Below, piece by piece: positions 23,664 through 32,797 of a DNA stretch of 38,975 bases. This stretch comes from Phaeovulum veldkampii DSM 11550 (GTDB lineage Bacteria; Pseudomonadota; Alphaproteobacteria; Rhodobacterales; Rhodobacteraceae), in NCBI RefSeq assembly GCF_003034995.1, contig NZ_PZKF01000027.1, positions 1-38,975 of the forward strand, given 5' to 3'. Numbering within the stretch: the first letter of the stretch is position 1; every line of letters begins with the position of its first letter. Both the position numbers and the translations under genes were made by a program. The notes under the pieces are model-generated. The model made no database searches and had not been told where the DNA came from. It saw nothing but the letters and a program-made list of their open reading frames with translations.

Positions 23664-24697
23664 CCCTGCGGGTCGATCAGCCGGGCGATCACGCCTTCGC
23701 GGCTGATCCGCCCGCCGGGCAGGGCCAGAACCGGGTGGCGCGTCAGCATCGCCATGACCTGCCGCACGGGCATTTCGGGCGCGACCTGGGGCACGCCGGG
23801 TGCTGCGCCCGGTTCGGCCACATCGGCGGCGGTCAGCACCCCCAACGGGTTCATGTGGGCGACGAAATCGGCGACATAGGGGCTGGCGGGGCGGGCGATG
23901 ATGTCGCGCGCGCGCCCCTCTTGCACGATCCGCCCGCCCTCCATCAGGGCCACGCGGTTGCCCAGCTTGAACGCCTCGTCCAGGTCATGGCTGACAAAGA
24001 TGATGGTGCGCCGCAGAGTGGATTGCAGTTCCAGCAATTCGTCCTGCAACTCGGCCCGGATCAGCGGGTCAAGCGCCGAGAACGGCTCGTCCATCAGCAG
24101 GATCGGCGCTTCGGTGGCGAAGGCGCGGGCAAGGCCCACGCGCTGCTGCATGCCGCCCGACAATTCACCCACCTTGCGGTCGGCCCAATCCGAGAGGTGC
24201 ACGAGGTCAAGCTGGGCTGCGACCCTTTCGCGCCGCTCGGCCTTGGGCATTCCGGCCAGTTCAAGGCCCAGGCCCACATTCTCTCGCACCGTGCGCCATG
24301 GCAGCAGGCCGAATTGCTGAAACACCATGGCGACGCGGTGCAGCCGGATACGGCGCAGCGTGGCGGCATCGGCATGTGTCACATCGACCAGCGCGTTGCC
24401 GTCGCAGACCTGCACCGCGCCCCGGCACACCGGGTTGAGCCCGTTCACCGCGCGCAGCAGCGTGGATTTGCCCGATCCCGAAAGCCCCATCAGGACCAGG
24501 ATTTCGCCCTCGGCCACCGACAGCGAGCAGTCATGCACCCCCAGCACCTGCCCTGTGGCCTGCTGAATTTCTGACCGGCTTTGCCCCTGATCCATCAGCG
24601 GCAGGGCACGTTCGGGATGATCGCCGAAAACGATTGAAACGCAGTCGAACCGCACGGCGACGCCCGCCGTCGTCTTCGGGTTGGTGATGCGGGTCAC
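23639..24697 (-). CDS. choV: Choline ABC transporter ATP-binding protein
   Basis: The 352-residue ATPase powers choline uptake. It has Walker A GLSGSGKST (71-79), the Q-loop VFQQFGLLPWRTVREN (125-140), signature LSGGMQQR (179-186), Walker B ILLMDEP (199-205) and switch histidine in VSHDLDEAF. A long N-terminal extension (VSIVFGDHPERALPLMDQG) is typical of the ChoV/ProV-type ATPases of this subfamily. The C-terminal 100 residues (MPVRQVMAMLTRHPVLALPG) resemble a partial CBS-like domain and probably sense ionic strength or ligand. Its ATG overlaps the choW stop by 4 bases. Together with choW and choX it makes one import system. The convergent EamA gene overlaps its 3' end. Confidence 0.93.
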   Translation of the reverse strand: MTRITNPKTTAGVAVRFDCVSIVFGDHPERALPLMDQGQSRSEIQQATGQVLGVHDCSLSVAEGEILVLMGLSGSGKSTLLRAVNGLNPVCRGAVQVCDGNALVDVTHADAATLRRIRLHRVAMVFQQFGLLPWRTVRENVGLGLELAGMPKAERRERVAAQLDLVHLSDWADRKVGELSGGMQQRVGLARAFATEAPILLMDEPFSALDPLIRAELQDELLELQSTLRRTIIFVSHDLDEAFKLGNRVALMEGGRIVQEGRARDIIARPASPYVADFVAHMNPLGVLTAADVAEPGAAPGVPQVAPEMPVRQVMAMLTRHPVLALPGGRISREGVIARLIDPQGQTGTPPD

Positions 24698-25530
24698 TTG
24701 CGGCCCTCCCAGCGCAGCATCCGGTCAAGGATGATGGCGACGACGACGATGATGAAGCCCGCCTCGAACCCCAGCGCGGTGTTGACCGAGTTCAGTGCTC
24801 GCACCACCGGCACGCCAAGCCCGTTTGCCCCCACCAGCGCGGCAATGACCACCATCGACAGCGAAAGCATGATCGTCTGGTTCATGCCCGCCATGATCTG
24901 CGGCAGGGCGTAGGGCAGTTCGACCTTCCACAGCACCTGCCGGGGTGTGGCGCCAAAGGCGGTAGCGGCCTCCAGCAGCGGTTGCGGGGTGGACGAGATG
25001 CCCAGATGCGTCAGCCGGATCGGGGCAGGCAGCACGAAGATGACGGTGGCGATCAGGCCCGGCACCATGCCGATGCCGAAAAACACGATTGCCGGGATCA
25101 GATAGACAAAGGTCGGCAGCGTCTGCATCAGGTCAAGCACCGGGCGCATCGCGGCGTAAAGCCGGGGCCGGTGCGCGGCGGCGATGCCGATCGGCACCCC
25201 CACCGCCATGCAGACCACGCAGGCCGACAAGACCAGCGTCAGGCTTTCGGTGGTGGCCTTCCAATAGCCCTGATTGAGGATGAACAGGAACCCCGCAAAC
25301 ACCAGCGCCGTGGTTTTCCAGTTGCGCTGCAAGATCCATGTCACCGCGGTAAAGCCTGCGATGATAAAGAGCGGCGGCGGGGTTTGCAGCAGCCACATAT
25401 AGGCGTCGATCAGCGCCTGCATTACATCGGCCAGCGCGTCGAAAAAGGCCCCGGCATGAAGCTTGAGCCAGTCAAAGACCAGTTTCGCGGTCTTGCCGAC
25501 CGGAATTTTGGGAATGTCGATCCAGTCCAT
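24694..25530 (-). CDS. choW: Choline ABC transporter permease
   Basis: The 278-residue permease begins MDWIDIPKIPVGKTAKLVFD. An N-terminal region with a hydrophobic helix (TPPPLFIIAGFTAVTWILQR) leads into the BPD_transp core. LVLSACVVCMAVGVPIGIAA and ALVGANGLGVPVVRALNSVN are membrane segments. The EAA-loop ATAFGATPRQVLWKVELP docks on ChoV, with the conserved G at the ATP-domain contact. MQTLPTFVYLIPAIVFFGIG is the signature of betaine/choline permeases. The gene follows choX by 48 bases and overlaps choV by 4 bases, so all three are one transcript. It forms a homodimeric channel in the inner membrane. Confidence 0.93.
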   Translation of the reverse strand: MDWIDIPKIPVGKTAKLVFDWLKLHAGAFFDALADVMQALIDAYMWLLQTPPPLFIIAGFTAVTWILQRNWKTTALVFAGFLFILNQGYWKATTESLTLVLSACVVCMAVGVPIGIAAAHRPRLYAAMRPVLDLMQTLPTFVYLIPAIVFFGIGMVPGLIATVIFVLPAPIRLTHLGISSTPQPLLEAATAFGATPRQVLWKVELPYALPQIMAGMNQTIMLSLSMVVIAALVGANGLGVPVVRALNSVNTALGFEAGFIIVVVAIILDRMLRWEGRK

Positions 25531-25578
25531 CCGGCGCCCGTAGTTGCGGCGACGGGGCTGGCCCCGCCGCCTGTGCCG

Positions 25579-26502
25579 TCACTTGAGCGCGGCGGTAACG
25601 GCGGCCATCGCATCGCCGCCGTCTTTGGTGGTCACGCCCTCCAGCCACGGCCCCAGCACCTGCGGGTTGGCGGCAAGCCAGGTTTTCGCGGCCTCCATCG
25701 GGTCGGTGCCATCATTCAGGATCGCGCCCATGATCTCGTTTTCCAGCGTCAGGCTGAATTCGAGGTTTTGCAGGAAACGCCCGGTGTTGGGGCATTCGGC
25801 CACATAGCCCTTGCGGGTGTTCGTGGCCACCTCGGCACCGCCAAAGTTCGGGCCGAACACGTCGTCGCCGCCCGCCAGATAGGTCATCTGGAAATTGGCG
25901 TTCATCGGATGCGGCTCCCAGCCCAGAAACACGACGGGTTCGCCCGCGCCGTCGGCGCGCGCCACCTGCGCCAGCATCCCCTGTTCGGAGCTTTCGACCA
26001 GGGTAAAGCCCGACAGGCCAAACATCCCCTTTTCGATCATGTCGAGGATCAGGCGGTTGCCGTCATTGCCCGGCTCGATCCCGTAGATCTGGGCGCCCAG
26101 CGGGCCGGATTGCGCCGCGATGTCGTCAAAACTGTCGATCCCCAAGGCCGCGCCGGCCGCATTGGTGGCCAGCGTGTATTTGGCGCCGGTCAGATTGGTG
26201 CGCACCGTCTCGACCGTGCCCGCCTCACGGTAGGGGGCGATATCGGCCTCCATCGTCGGCATCCAGTTGCCCAGAAACACGTCGATATCACCGGTGGACA
26301 GCGCGGTATAAGTGACGGGAACCGACAGCAGCTTGGTTTCGGTGTCATAGCCCAGCGCGGTCAGCACGGTGCTGGCTACGGCGGTGGTGGCGGTAATGTC
26401 GGTCCAGCCGACATCCGAGAAGGTAACCTTGCTGCAATCGGCCGCGGCAGGCAGGGCAAGCCCGGCAAGGGCGGTGGCAAGAAGGGCGGTGCGAAGTGTC
26501 AT
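25579..26502 (-). CDS. choX: Choline-binding periplasmic protein
   Basis: The 307-residue precursor starts MTLRTALLATALAGLALPAA and is cut after PAAA, leaving a mature start DCSKVTFSDVGWTDITATTA. Family knowledge of ChoX says choline's trimethylammonium group sits in a box of aromatic residues. The matching aromatic segments are SDVGWTD, FLGNWMPTM and FLGWEPHPMNANFQM, all present. The final part carries ECPNTGRFLQNLEFSLTLEN with the conserved cysteine that pairs with the N-terminal one. It is the first gene of the minus-strand transporter operon, starting at ATG 26502 with AGGGAGC upstream. It is read divergently from betI, and the BetI-like operator lies in the 85-base gap. Confidence 0.94.
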   Translation of the reverse strand: MTLRTALLATALAGLALPAAADCSKVTFSDVGWTDITATTAVASTVLTALGYDTETKLLSVPVTYTALSTGDIDVFLGNWMPTMEADIAPYREAGTVETVRTNLTGAKYTLATNAAGAALGIDSFDDIAAQSGPLGAQIYGIEPGNDGNRLILDMIEKGMFGLSGFTLVESSEQGMLAQVARADGAGEPVVFLGWEPHPMNANFQMTYLAGGDDVFGPNFGGAEVATNTRKGYVAECPNTGRFLQNLEFSLTLENEIMGAILNDGTDPMEAAKTWLAANPQVLGPWLEGVTTKDGGDAMAAVTAALK

Positions 26503-26524
26503 CTCGGGCTCCCTGACGCTTTTG

Positions 26525-26544
26525 TTGATTGACGAGTCAATTAA
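26525..26544. promoter_or_regulatory. BetI-type operator between choX and betI
   Basis: TTGATTGACGAGTCAATTAA contains the inverted repeat ATTGAC (26528-26533) and GTCAAT (26536-26541) with two bases between the arms. It closely resembles the TTGATTG-x-x-x-TTCAAT-type operator known for E. coli BetI. It lies 23 bases from the choX start and 44 bases from the betI start, so one repressor dimer could control both directions. Confidence 0.7.
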
Positions 26545-26587
26545 CTTGCTTGTAGCTCCGGCAGGCACGCAGTTTCCGGGGTTTGCC

Positions 26588-27169
26588 ATGCCGAAACTTG
26601 GGGCCGAGCCTATCCGAAGGGCTGCCTTGGTGAAAGCCACCATCGAAGCGGTGGGCGATGCCGGGTCGCTGGATGTGACCGTGGCCCAGATCGCGCGGCG
26701 GGCGGGCATGTCGCCGGCGCTGGCGCATCACTATTTCGGGTCGAAAGAACAGATATTTCTGGCTGCCATGCGGTCGATCCTGTCGCTGTATGGCGCCGAG
26801 GTGCGCGGCGCGCTGACGGCCGCCGAGGGGCACGAGGGGCGGCTGCGTGCGATTGTGCGCGCCTCGTTCGGGCCGGGCAGCTTTCGCCGCGAGGTGGTGG
26901 GGGCCTGGCTGAACTTTTATGTGCTTGCCCAGACCCTGCCCGAGGCGCGGCGGCTGTTGTCGGTCTATCAGCAGCGGCTGCACGCGAACCTGATGCACGA
27001 TCTGCGCCCACTGGTGGGCACGCGGGCCGCGGCGGTGGCGCGCGGCCTGGGCGCGCTGATCGACGGCGTCTATATCCGCGCGGCGCTGCGCACGGGCGCC
27101 CCCGATGCGCGAGGCGCGGCCGATCTGGTGCTGGATTATCTCGACCGTGAACTGGAGGGGCGGCCATGA
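26588..27169 (+). CDS. betI: TetR-family choline-responsive repressor
   Basis: The 193-residue regulator starts [20 protein letters not shown]. The N-terminal helix-turn-helix is [20 protein letters not shown] followed by [16 protein letters not shown], which is the BetI pattern ([15 protein letters not shown]). The ligand domain contains [20 protein letters not shown] and ends [14 protein letters not shown]. BetI binds between bet genes and releases DNA when choline is present. The length matches E. coli BetI (195). Its stop overlaps the betB start (ATGA at 27166-27169), so the two are coupled. It is expected to control its own operon and the choXWV operon through the palindrome in the shared promoter region. 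Confidence 0.95.
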   Translation: MPKLGAEPIRRAALVKATIEAVGDAGSLDVTVAQIARRAGMSPALAHHYFGSKEQIFLAAMRSILSLYGAEVRGALTAAEGHEGRLRAIVRASFGPGSFRREVVGAWLNFYVLAQTLPEARRLLSVYQQRLHANLMHDLRPLVGTRAAAVARGLGALIDGVYIRAALRTGAPDARGAADLVLDYLDRELEGRP

Positions 27170-28617
27170 TCGCACAACCGAACGCCAGCCATTTCGTCAA
27201 CGGCGCCTATGTCGAAGATACCGCAGGCGCGGCCTTTGAGGTGATCTATCCGGGCACTGGCGCGGTGATCGCGGTTCTGCACGAGGCAACCGAGGCGGTG
27301 ATCGAGGCGGCGCTGGCGGGGGCCGCGCAAGCGCAGCGCGACTGGGCCGCACGGCGCCCGGTGGAACGCGGGCGCATTCTGGCGCGGGCGGCAGCGATCA
27401 TCCGCGACCGGGGTGAGGAACTGGCGCGCCTGGAAACGCGGGATACCGGCAAGCCCTTGCAGGAAACCCGCGTGGCCGACTGGCCCTCGGGCGCGGATGC
27501 GCTGGAATATTTCGCAGGGCTGGCGCCCACGGTGACGGGCGAGACGGTGCCGCTGGGGCGCGATTTCATCTATACGATCCGCGAGCCGCTGGGGGTCTGT
27601 CTTGGCATCGGCGCCTGGAATTACCCCAGTCAGATCGCCTGCTGGAAAGCCGCGCCGGCGCTGGCGCTGGGCAATGCGATGGTGTTCAAACCGTCGGAGC
27701 TGACACCGCTGGGCGCGCTGAAACTGGCCGAGATTCTGGCCGAGGCGGGGCTGCCTGCGGGGCTGTTCAACGTGGTGCAAGGCCGTGGCGCGGTGGGGGC
27801 GCGGCTGGTATCCGACGCGCGGGTGGCCAAGGTGTCTCTGACCGGTTCGGTGGAAACCGGCGCGCGGGTCTATGCCGCGGCGGCGGCCGGGATGCGGCAT
27901 GTGACGATGGAGCTGGGCGGCAAGTCCCCGCTGATCGTCTTTGATGACGCAAGCCTTGAGGATGCGGTGGGGGCCGCGATGCTGGGCAATTTCTACTCCT
28001 CGGGGCAGGTCTGTTCGAACGGCACGCGGGTTTTCGTGCAGGCCGGGATAAAGCCGCGGTTTCTGGACCTGCTGGCCGAACGCACCGCCGCGATCAGGGC
28101 GGGCGACCCGCTGGACCCGGCCACGCAGTTCGGCCCGCTGGTCAGCGCGGCGCAGCGCGACAAGGTTTTGCGGTATATCGACGGGGCGCAGGCCGAAGGC
28201 GCGCGACTGATCTGTGGCGGCGGCATCGGCAATGCGGGCGGATTTTTCGTGGAACCCACGGTCTTTGCCGAGGTGACCGACACCATGACGCTGGCGCGCC
28301 AAGAGGTGTTCGGCCCGGTGATGGCAGTGCTGGAGTTCGACACCGAAGACGAGGTGGTCGCGCGGGCCAATGCCACGCAATACGGGCTGGCGGCCGGGGT
28401 CTTCACCGCCGATCTGGCGCGGGCGCATCGGGTGATTGCGCAGCTTCAGGCCGGCACCTGCTGGATCAACGCCTATAACCTGACCCCTGTCGAGGCGCCC
28501 TTCGGGGGGGTGAAGGCCTCGGGGCTGGGGCGCGAGAATTCGCGCGCCGCGGTGGAGCATTATACCCAGGTGAAGTCGGTCTATGTCGGGCTTGGCCCGG
28601 TCGAGGCGCCTTACTGA
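27166..28617 (+). CDS. betB: Betaine-aldehyde dehydrogenase
   Basis: The enzyme oxidises betaine aldehyde to glycine betaine with NAD(P)+, the last step of osmoprotectant synthesis in the cytoplasm. The 483-residue product begins [20 protein letters not shown]. The active site is visible: general base Glu249 in MELGGKSP, catalytic Cys283 in [14 protein letters not shown], and the NAD-binding [11 protein letters not shown]. The oxyanion Asn lies in [19 protein letters not shown] and [20 protein letters not shown] are the BADH/ALDH C-terminal hallmarks. It overlaps betI by 4 bases and is separated from betA by a repeat element. Length agrees with BetB proteins (about 485-490). Confidence 0.95.
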   Translation: MIAQPNASHFVNGAYVEDTAGAAFEVIYPGTGAVIAVLHEATEAVIEAALAGAAQAQRDWAARRPVERGRILARAAAIIRDRGEELARLETRDTGKPLQETRVADWPSGADALEYFAGLAPTVTGETVPLGRDFIYTIREPLGVCLGIGAWNYPSQIACWKAAPALALGNAMVFKPSELTPLGALKLAEILAEAGLPAGLFNVVQGRGAVGARLVSDARVAKVSLTGSVETGARVYAAAAAGMRHVTMELGGKSPLIVFDDASLEDAVGAAMLGNFYSSGQVCSNGTRVFVQAGIKPRFLDLLAERTAAIRAGDPLDPATQFGPLVSAAQRDKVLRYIDGAQAEGARLICGGGIGNAGGFFVEPTVFAEVTDTMTLARQEVFGPVMAVLEFDTEDEVVARANATQYGLAAGVFTADLARAHRVIAQLQAGTCWINAYNLTPVEAPFGGVKASGLGRENSRAAVEHYTQVKSVYVGLGPVEAPY

Positions 28618-28624
28618 GCGCGCC

Positions 28625-28676
28625 GGGGCGCTGCCCCCGGACCCTCGGGGTTATTTGAACCAAGCAGCAGGCAGGG
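28625..28676 (+). repeat. Dispersed intergenic repeat, copy 2
   Basis: GGGGC-GCT-GCCCC (28625-28637) is a perfect 5-bp hairpin followed by GGACCCTCGGG and the tail GGTTATTTGAACCAAGCAGC (28649-28668) and AGGCAGGG. Tail and hairpin match copy 1 (20961-21028). Here the element fills the betB-betA gap inside an operon, so it cannot be an efficient terminator. It may stabilise or process the mRNA. Confidence 0.7.
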
Positions 28677-28683
28677 TGCGCGG

Positions 28684-30342
28684 ATGCAGGCGGAATATGT
28701 GATCGTGGGGGCAGGGTCGGCCGGCTGCGCGCTGGCCTGGAGGCTGGCAGAGGCCGGGCACAAGGTTGCACTTATCGAACATGGCGGGTCAGATTTCGGG
28801 CCGTTTATCCAGATGCCAGCGGCTCTTTCTTATCCAATGTCGATGTCGCGCTATGACTGGGGGTTTTCGACCGAGCCTGAGGCGGCCCTCGACGGGCGGC
28901 GGCTGGCCACGCCGCGGGGCAAGGTGATCGGGGGATCATCCAGCATCAACGGCATGGTCTTTGTCCGCGGCCATGCGCGCGATTTTGACCATTGGTCAGA
29001 TCAGGGCGCGGCGGGCTGGTCTTATGCCGATGTGTTGCCCTATTTTCGCCGGATGGAAAACTGGCATGGCGGCGAGCCCGGCACCGATGCTGATTGGCGC
29101 GGCCATGACGGGCCGCTGCATGTGACGCGAGGGCCGCGCGACAACCCGCTGTTTGGTGCCTTCATCGAGGCGGGTCAGCAGGCCGGATACCCCTATACCC
29201 CCGATTACAACGGTGCGCAGCAGGAAGGATTCGGCCCGATGGAGGCCACGATCTGGCGCGGGCGGCGCTGGTCGGCGGCCAATGCCTATCTGCGACCTGC
29301 GCTGAAGACCGGAAAATGCCGGGTGATCCGGGCGTTGGCGCGGCGCGTGGTGATCCGCGAGGGTCGCGCGGTGGGGGTGGAGGTTGCGCGGCGCGGGCGC
29401 ATCGAGACCATCAACGCCGGGGCCGAGGTGATCCTCTCGGCCTCGACCATCAACACGCCGAAGTTGTTGATGCTGTCGGGCATCGGGCCTGCAGCGCATC
29501 TGGCCCAACACGGGATCGAGGTTCTGGCCGACCGACCGGGCGTGGGAGCGAACCTTCAGGATCATCTTGAAATCTATATGCAATTTGCCGCAGCCCAGCC
29601 GATCACGCTCTATCGTTACTGGAACTTGTGGGGCAAGTTGACGGTCGGGGCGCAGTGGCTGTTCACCGGGCGAGGCCTGGGCGCCTCGAACCAGTTCGAG
29701 GCCTGCGGCTTCATCCGGTCTGCCGCGGGGGTGGACTATCCCAATATCCAGTATCATTTTCTGCCCATCGCCGTGCGCTATGACGGCAAGGCCGCAGCCG
29801 AGGGGCACGGGTTCCAGGTGCATGTCGGCCCGATGCGGTCAAAGTCGCGCGGCCGGGTCAGCCTGCAAAGTGCCGACCCCGAGGTGTCGCCCGCGATCCG
29901 CTTCAACTACATGTCGCACCCCGAAGACTGGGAAGAGTTCCGCCGCTGCATCCGCCTGACGCGCGAGGTTTTCGGCCAACCCGCTCTGGCCGCTTATGTG
30001 AAGCACGAAATCCAGCCCGGTGCGGCAGTGCAGAGCGATGCCGAGATTGACGCCTTCATCCGAGATCATGCCGAAAGCGCCTATCACCCCTGCGGCACCG
30101 CCCGGATGGGGCGGGCGGATGACCCGATGGCGGTGGTCGACCCCGAATGCCGGGTGATCGGGGTTCAGGGGCTGCGCGTCGCCGACAGTTCGATCTTTCC
30201 GCGGGTGACGAATGGCAACCTGAATGCGCCCTCGATCATGGTGGGGGAAAAGGCCGCCGATCACATTCTGGGCCGGGGGATGCTGCCGCCCGCCGCAGTG
30301 CAGCCCTGGGTCGCGCCCGATTGGCAGAGCCGACAGCGTTAA
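28684..30342 (+). CDS. betA: Choline dehydrogenase
   Basis: The FAD enzyme of the GMC family oxidises choline to betaine aldehyde at the inner membrane. The 552-residue product starts [20 protein letters not shown], the dinucleotide-binding fold with GAGSAG at 9-14. GMC signatures follow: [20 protein letters not shown] and [20 protein letters not shown]. The C-terminal catalytic part has [10 protein letters not shown] with the active-site His468. It then has [20 protein letters not shown] with the paired Asn in NGNLN (510-514), as in choline oxidase and other GMC enzymes. Start ATG 28684 follows AGGGTGCGCGG. It belongs to the betIBA operon and together with BetB completes the choline-to-betaine route. 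The choline sulphatase gene betC, often present in related clusters, is not here. Confidence 0.95.
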   Translation: MQAEYVIVGAGSAGCALAWRLAEAGHKVALIEHGGSDFGPFIQMPAALSYPMSMSRYDWGFSTEPEAALDGRRLATPRGKVIGGSSSINGMVFVRGHARDFDHWSDQGAAGWSYADVLPYFRRMENWHGGEPGTDADWRGHDGPLHVTRGPRDNPLFGAFIEAGQQAGYPYTPDYNGAQQEGFGPMEATIWRGRRWSAANAYLRPALKTGKCRVIRALARRVVIREGRAVGVEVARRGRIETINAGAEVILSASTINTPKLLMLSGIGPAAHLAQHGIEVLADRPGVGANLQDHLEIYMQFAAAQPITLYRYWNLWGKLTVGAQWLFTGRGLGASNQFEACGFIRSAAGVDYPNIQYHFLPIAVRYDGKAAAEGHGFQVHVGPMRSKSRGRVSLQSADPEVSPAIRFNYMSHPEDWEEFRRCIRLTREVFGQPALAAYVKHEIQPGAAVQSDAEIDAFIRDHAESAYHPCGTARMGRADDPMAVVDPECRVIGVQGLRVADSSIFPRVTNGNLNAPSIMVGEKAADHILGRGMLPPAAVQPWVAPDWQSRQR

Positions 30343-30396
30343 GGTTGCGCCACACTATCGCTTGACCCGGCGTCGCGCATCTACCAGATGTGGGGC

Positions 30397-31029
30397 ATGT
30401 TAAGGATTTGTTCACTTATCGTTCTGATAGCATCTCCGGCTTTCGCGCAATCGGTCGTGGGGGTGGCGCGGGTGATTGATGGCGACACGCTGGAGGTGGC
30501 GGGCGAACGGGTGCGGCTGTTTGGCATCGACGCGCCCGAAGCCGGGCAGGCCTGCCGCGATGCGGCGGGGCGGCGCTGGGACTGCGGCGCTCATGCCACC
30601 GCACGGCTGGAGGCGCTGAGCGGTGGCGCGGTGCGCTGCGAGGGGCGCGAGCGTGACCGTTATGGCCGCCTGGTAGCGCGCTGTGCGGCGGGTGGGCAAG
30701 ATCTTGGCGCCGCGATGGTGGCCGAGGGCGCGGCCTTTGCCTATGCCCGCTATTCCGCCGATTACCTGCCTGCCGAGGCTGCGGCGCGGGCGGCGCGGCG
30801 CGGCGTCTGGGCGGGGGCGGCCGAGCGCCCCGAGGATCGGCGCAGGGCAGCCGCCCCGGCGCCGGGCGGCTGCGTGATCAAGGGTAATATCTCCGACAAG
30901 GGGCGGCTTTACCACCTGCCGGGCAGCGCCGCCTATGACCGCACGCGGATTGCGCCGGGCAAAGGTGAACGCTGGTTTTGCACGGAAACCGAGGCGCAGG
31001 CCGCGGGCTGGCGCCGCGCGGGTGGTTGA
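30397..31029 (+). CDS. Secreted staphylococcal-nuclease-like (SNase) protein
   Basis: Starting at ATG 30397 gives MLRICSLIVLIASPAFAQ, a signal peptide cut after AFA. An ATG nine bases earlier has a worse ribosome binding site. The 210-residue precursor has one OB-fold thermonuclease domain: VVGVARVIDGDTLEVAGERV, the catalytic region RLFGIDAPEAGQACRD, RDRYGRLVARC and the helix GAAMVAEGAAFAYARYS. The C-terminus adds CVIKGNISDKGRLYH, YDRTRI and KGERWFCTETEAQAAGWRRA. This short cysteine-linked module is often attached to bacterial nucleases (sunset-type domain, by memory). It is predicted to cut DNA or RNA in the periplasm or outside the cell. The betA gene ends 54 bases upstream. Confidence 0.87.
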   Translation: MLRICSLIVLIASPAFAQSVVGVARVIDGDTLEVAGERVRLFGIDAPEAGQACRDAAGRRWDCGAHATARLEALSGGAVRCEGRERDRYGRLVARCAAGGQDLGAAMVAEGAAFAYARYSADYLPAEAAARAARRGVWAGAAERPEDRRRAAAPAPGGCVIKGNISDKGRLYHLPGSAAYDRTRIAPGKGERWFCTETEAQAAGWRRAGG

Positions 31030-31103
31030 CTTGATACGCCTCAAGGCGTCTATGCGGCGACAGACCTAGAGTCAGTTTAACACGAGCGGCAAAAGGATAG
31101 CCC

Positions 31104-31343
31104 ATGTCGAACACCCCCCATGACGTTTACGAAGACTTCCCCGGCGAGGCGGAAAAAATTCATGCGCTGAAGGTGGCGGATGCGCATTTTGCGCGGCTGA
31201 TCGAGGAATATCACGAGATCAACCGTGACGTTCACCGCGCCGAAACCAATGTCGAGCCGGTCGAACAACTGGCCGAGGTCGAGATGCGCAAGAAGCGCGC
31301 CGCGTTGAAGGATGAGATCGCCCGGCGTCTGACCGCGGTCTGA
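31104..31343 (+). CDS. YdcH/DUF465-like small protein
   Basis: The 79-residue product begins MSNTPHDVYEDFPGEAEKIH. It is almost entirely a long, charged helical hairpin (DAHFARLIEEYHEINRDVHR and VEQLAEVEMRKKRAALKDEI). The pattern F-P-x-x-x-x-I-x-x-L-x-x-x-D-x-x-F and the closing KKR-x-x-LKDEI are the DUF465/YdcH hallmarks. The proteins are cytoplasmic, of unknown function, and probably form coiled coils. ATG 31104 follows AAAAGGATAGCCC, a reasonable ribosome binding site. A strong terminator follows the stop. Confidence 0.85.
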   Translation: MSNTPHDVYEDFPGEAEKIHALKVADAHFARLIEEYHEINRDVHRAETNVEPVEQLAEVEMRKKRAALKDEIARRLTAV

Positions 31344-31361
31344 GCCTGCGGTACAGCGGTG

Positions 31362-31390
31362 AAAACCCCGGTCGCAGTCCGGGGTTTTTT
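31362..31390. terminator. Strong bidirectional intrinsic terminator
   Basis: AAAACCCCGG (31362-31371), loop TCGCAGT and CCGGGGTTTT (31379-31388) plus two more T form a 10-bp stem with a six-base U-tract. The A-run on the left gives a U-tract in the other direction. It separates the YdcH-like gene from the convergent ScfR-type regulator, whose stop codon begins at its last base. Confidence 0.9.
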
Positions 31391-32784
31391 CATGCGATGT
31401 CGTAAGGCAGCAGGCCGCGTGCGTCGGGGTTGACGGCAAGCCGACGTTCCAGCGGGGGCACCGAACGCTGGTGGCAGTCGCGCCGTTCGCAGATGCGGCA
31501 GGAAATGCCGATCGGGGCATAGGCGCGGGGGTTCGACAGTTCCATGTCATCGGCATAGACGAGGCCACGCGCATGGCTGATTTCGCACCCCAGCCCGATG
31601 GCATAGCGGCGCACTGGCGCATGGAACGACCCGCCAGACTTTGAAATATCGCGCGCAAGGCACAGATAGCGCACCCCGTCGGGGGTTTCCGCCAGTTGCC
31701 GCAGAAAACGCCCCGGCGTTTCAAACGCCTGATGCACGTTCCACAGCGGGCAGGCGCCACCAAAGCGGGCGAATTGCAGCCGCGCGGCGGAATGGCGCTT
31801 GGTGATCGTGCCGGCCTGATCGACGCGCACGAAATAAAACGGAATGCCTTTTGCGCCGGGCCGTTGCAGCGTGGAGAGCCGGTGCGCCACCTGTTCGATC
31901 GAGGCGCCGAACAGGTCGGCCAGCCGTTCCAGATCGTGGCGCGTGTCCTGCGCGGCCTGCAGAAAGACGCGGTAGGGCAAGAGTGCTGCGCCCGCGAAAT
32001 AATTGGCCAGCCCGATCTTGGCGATGGCGCGGGCGGTGTCGGACTGAAACCGCGCCAGATCGAGCGTGGCCTCCAGCAGGTCGTTCTGGGTCAGCAGCGC
32101 GACCTGATGCAGCAGTTGAAAGGCGCGGGTCGGTGCATGGGCGCGCGAGGATAGCCAAAGCTGGTTGCCCTCGCGCCGCCGCAACTCGGGGATGTCGGAT
32201 AAGTGCAATTCAATCCCGCGCGCTTCCAGCGCTTCGGTAGCCCGCAAAACCGGGTCAAAGTGTTGGCCTTTTGGGCATGAAAAGTGCTCGGCGGCGCGGT
32301 CTACGGCGTCGATGTAATTGTCGCAATAGTGAAAGAAGTCTCGCACCTCTTCCCAAGGGGAAACAATTGTCTGGGCGCCTTCGCGGCCCAGGGCCTCGTC
32401 CAGGCTGGCCAGCCGTTCATGGGTCTGGCGGTAGGCGCGGTGCAGTTCCAGAAACGCCCGTGCCAGCGCCGGGGCGTTGGAGGCGGCCAGCCGCAAATCG
32501 GCCAGGGGCGGCGCGGCATCGGCAAAGACCGGATCGGCCAGCGCCTCGCGCATGTCCGACACCAGGCGTTCGGAATCGCCTGCCGACAGTTCGGTCACGT
32601 CCAGTCCGAATTCACCCGCGAGCGCCAGCACCACCGCGGCTGACACCGGGCGGTGATTGTTCTCCATCTGGTTCAGATAGGGCAGCGACACCCCCAGCCG
32701 GTCGGCAAAGACCTTTTGCGTCAGCCCCAGCCGCCCGCGGGTTTCGCGCAGTTTGACACCGGCATAGAGTTTCTGCGTGGCCAT
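31390..32784 (-). CDS. ScfR-type short-chain acyl-CoA regulator (XRE family)
   Basis: The 464-residue protein begins MATQKLYAGVKLRETRGRLG. It has an XRE helix-turn-helix LTQKVFADRLGVSLPYLNQM (residues about 23-42), a middle part with FSCPKGQHFDPVLRATEALE, and a metallopeptidase-like DUF955/IrrE region RREGNQLWLSSRAHAPTRAF followed by QLLHQVALLTQNDLL. The C-terminal DUF2083-like part ends in a cysteine-rich GISCRICERRDCHQRSVPP (C-x2-C-x4-C). This is the architecture of RamB and the ScfR proteins PccR, MccR and IbcR of Rhodobacterales, which sense propionyl-, methylmalonyl- or isobutyryl-CoA and bind TTTGCAAA repeats. Which of these it is cannot be read from sequence. Two TTTGCAAA boxes lie just upstream of its start. 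ATG 32784 is preferred over GTG 32790. Confidence 0.88.
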   Translation of the reverse strand: MATQKLYAGVKLRETRGRLGLTQKVFADRLGVSLPYLNQMENNHRPVSAAVVLALAGEFGLDVTELSAGDSERLVSDMREALADPVFADAAPPLADLRLAASNAPALARAFLELHRAYRQTHERLASLDEALGREGAQTIVSPWEEVRDFFHYCDNYIDAVDRAAEHFSCPKGQHFDPVLRATEALEARGIELHLSDIPELRRREGNQLWLSSRAHAPTRAFQLLHQVALLTQNDLLEATLDLARFQSDTARAIAKIGLANYFAGAALLPYRVFLQAAQDTRHDLERLADLFGASIEQVAHRLSTLQRPGAKGIPFYFVRVDQAGTITKRHSAARLQFARFGGACPLWNVHQAFETPGRFLRQLAETPDGVRYLCLARDISKSGGSFHAPVRRYAIGLGCEISHARGLVYADDMELSNPRAYAPIGISCRICERRDCHQRSVPPLERRLAVNPDARGLLPYDIA

Positions 32785-32797
32785 GCGCACCCCCGAA

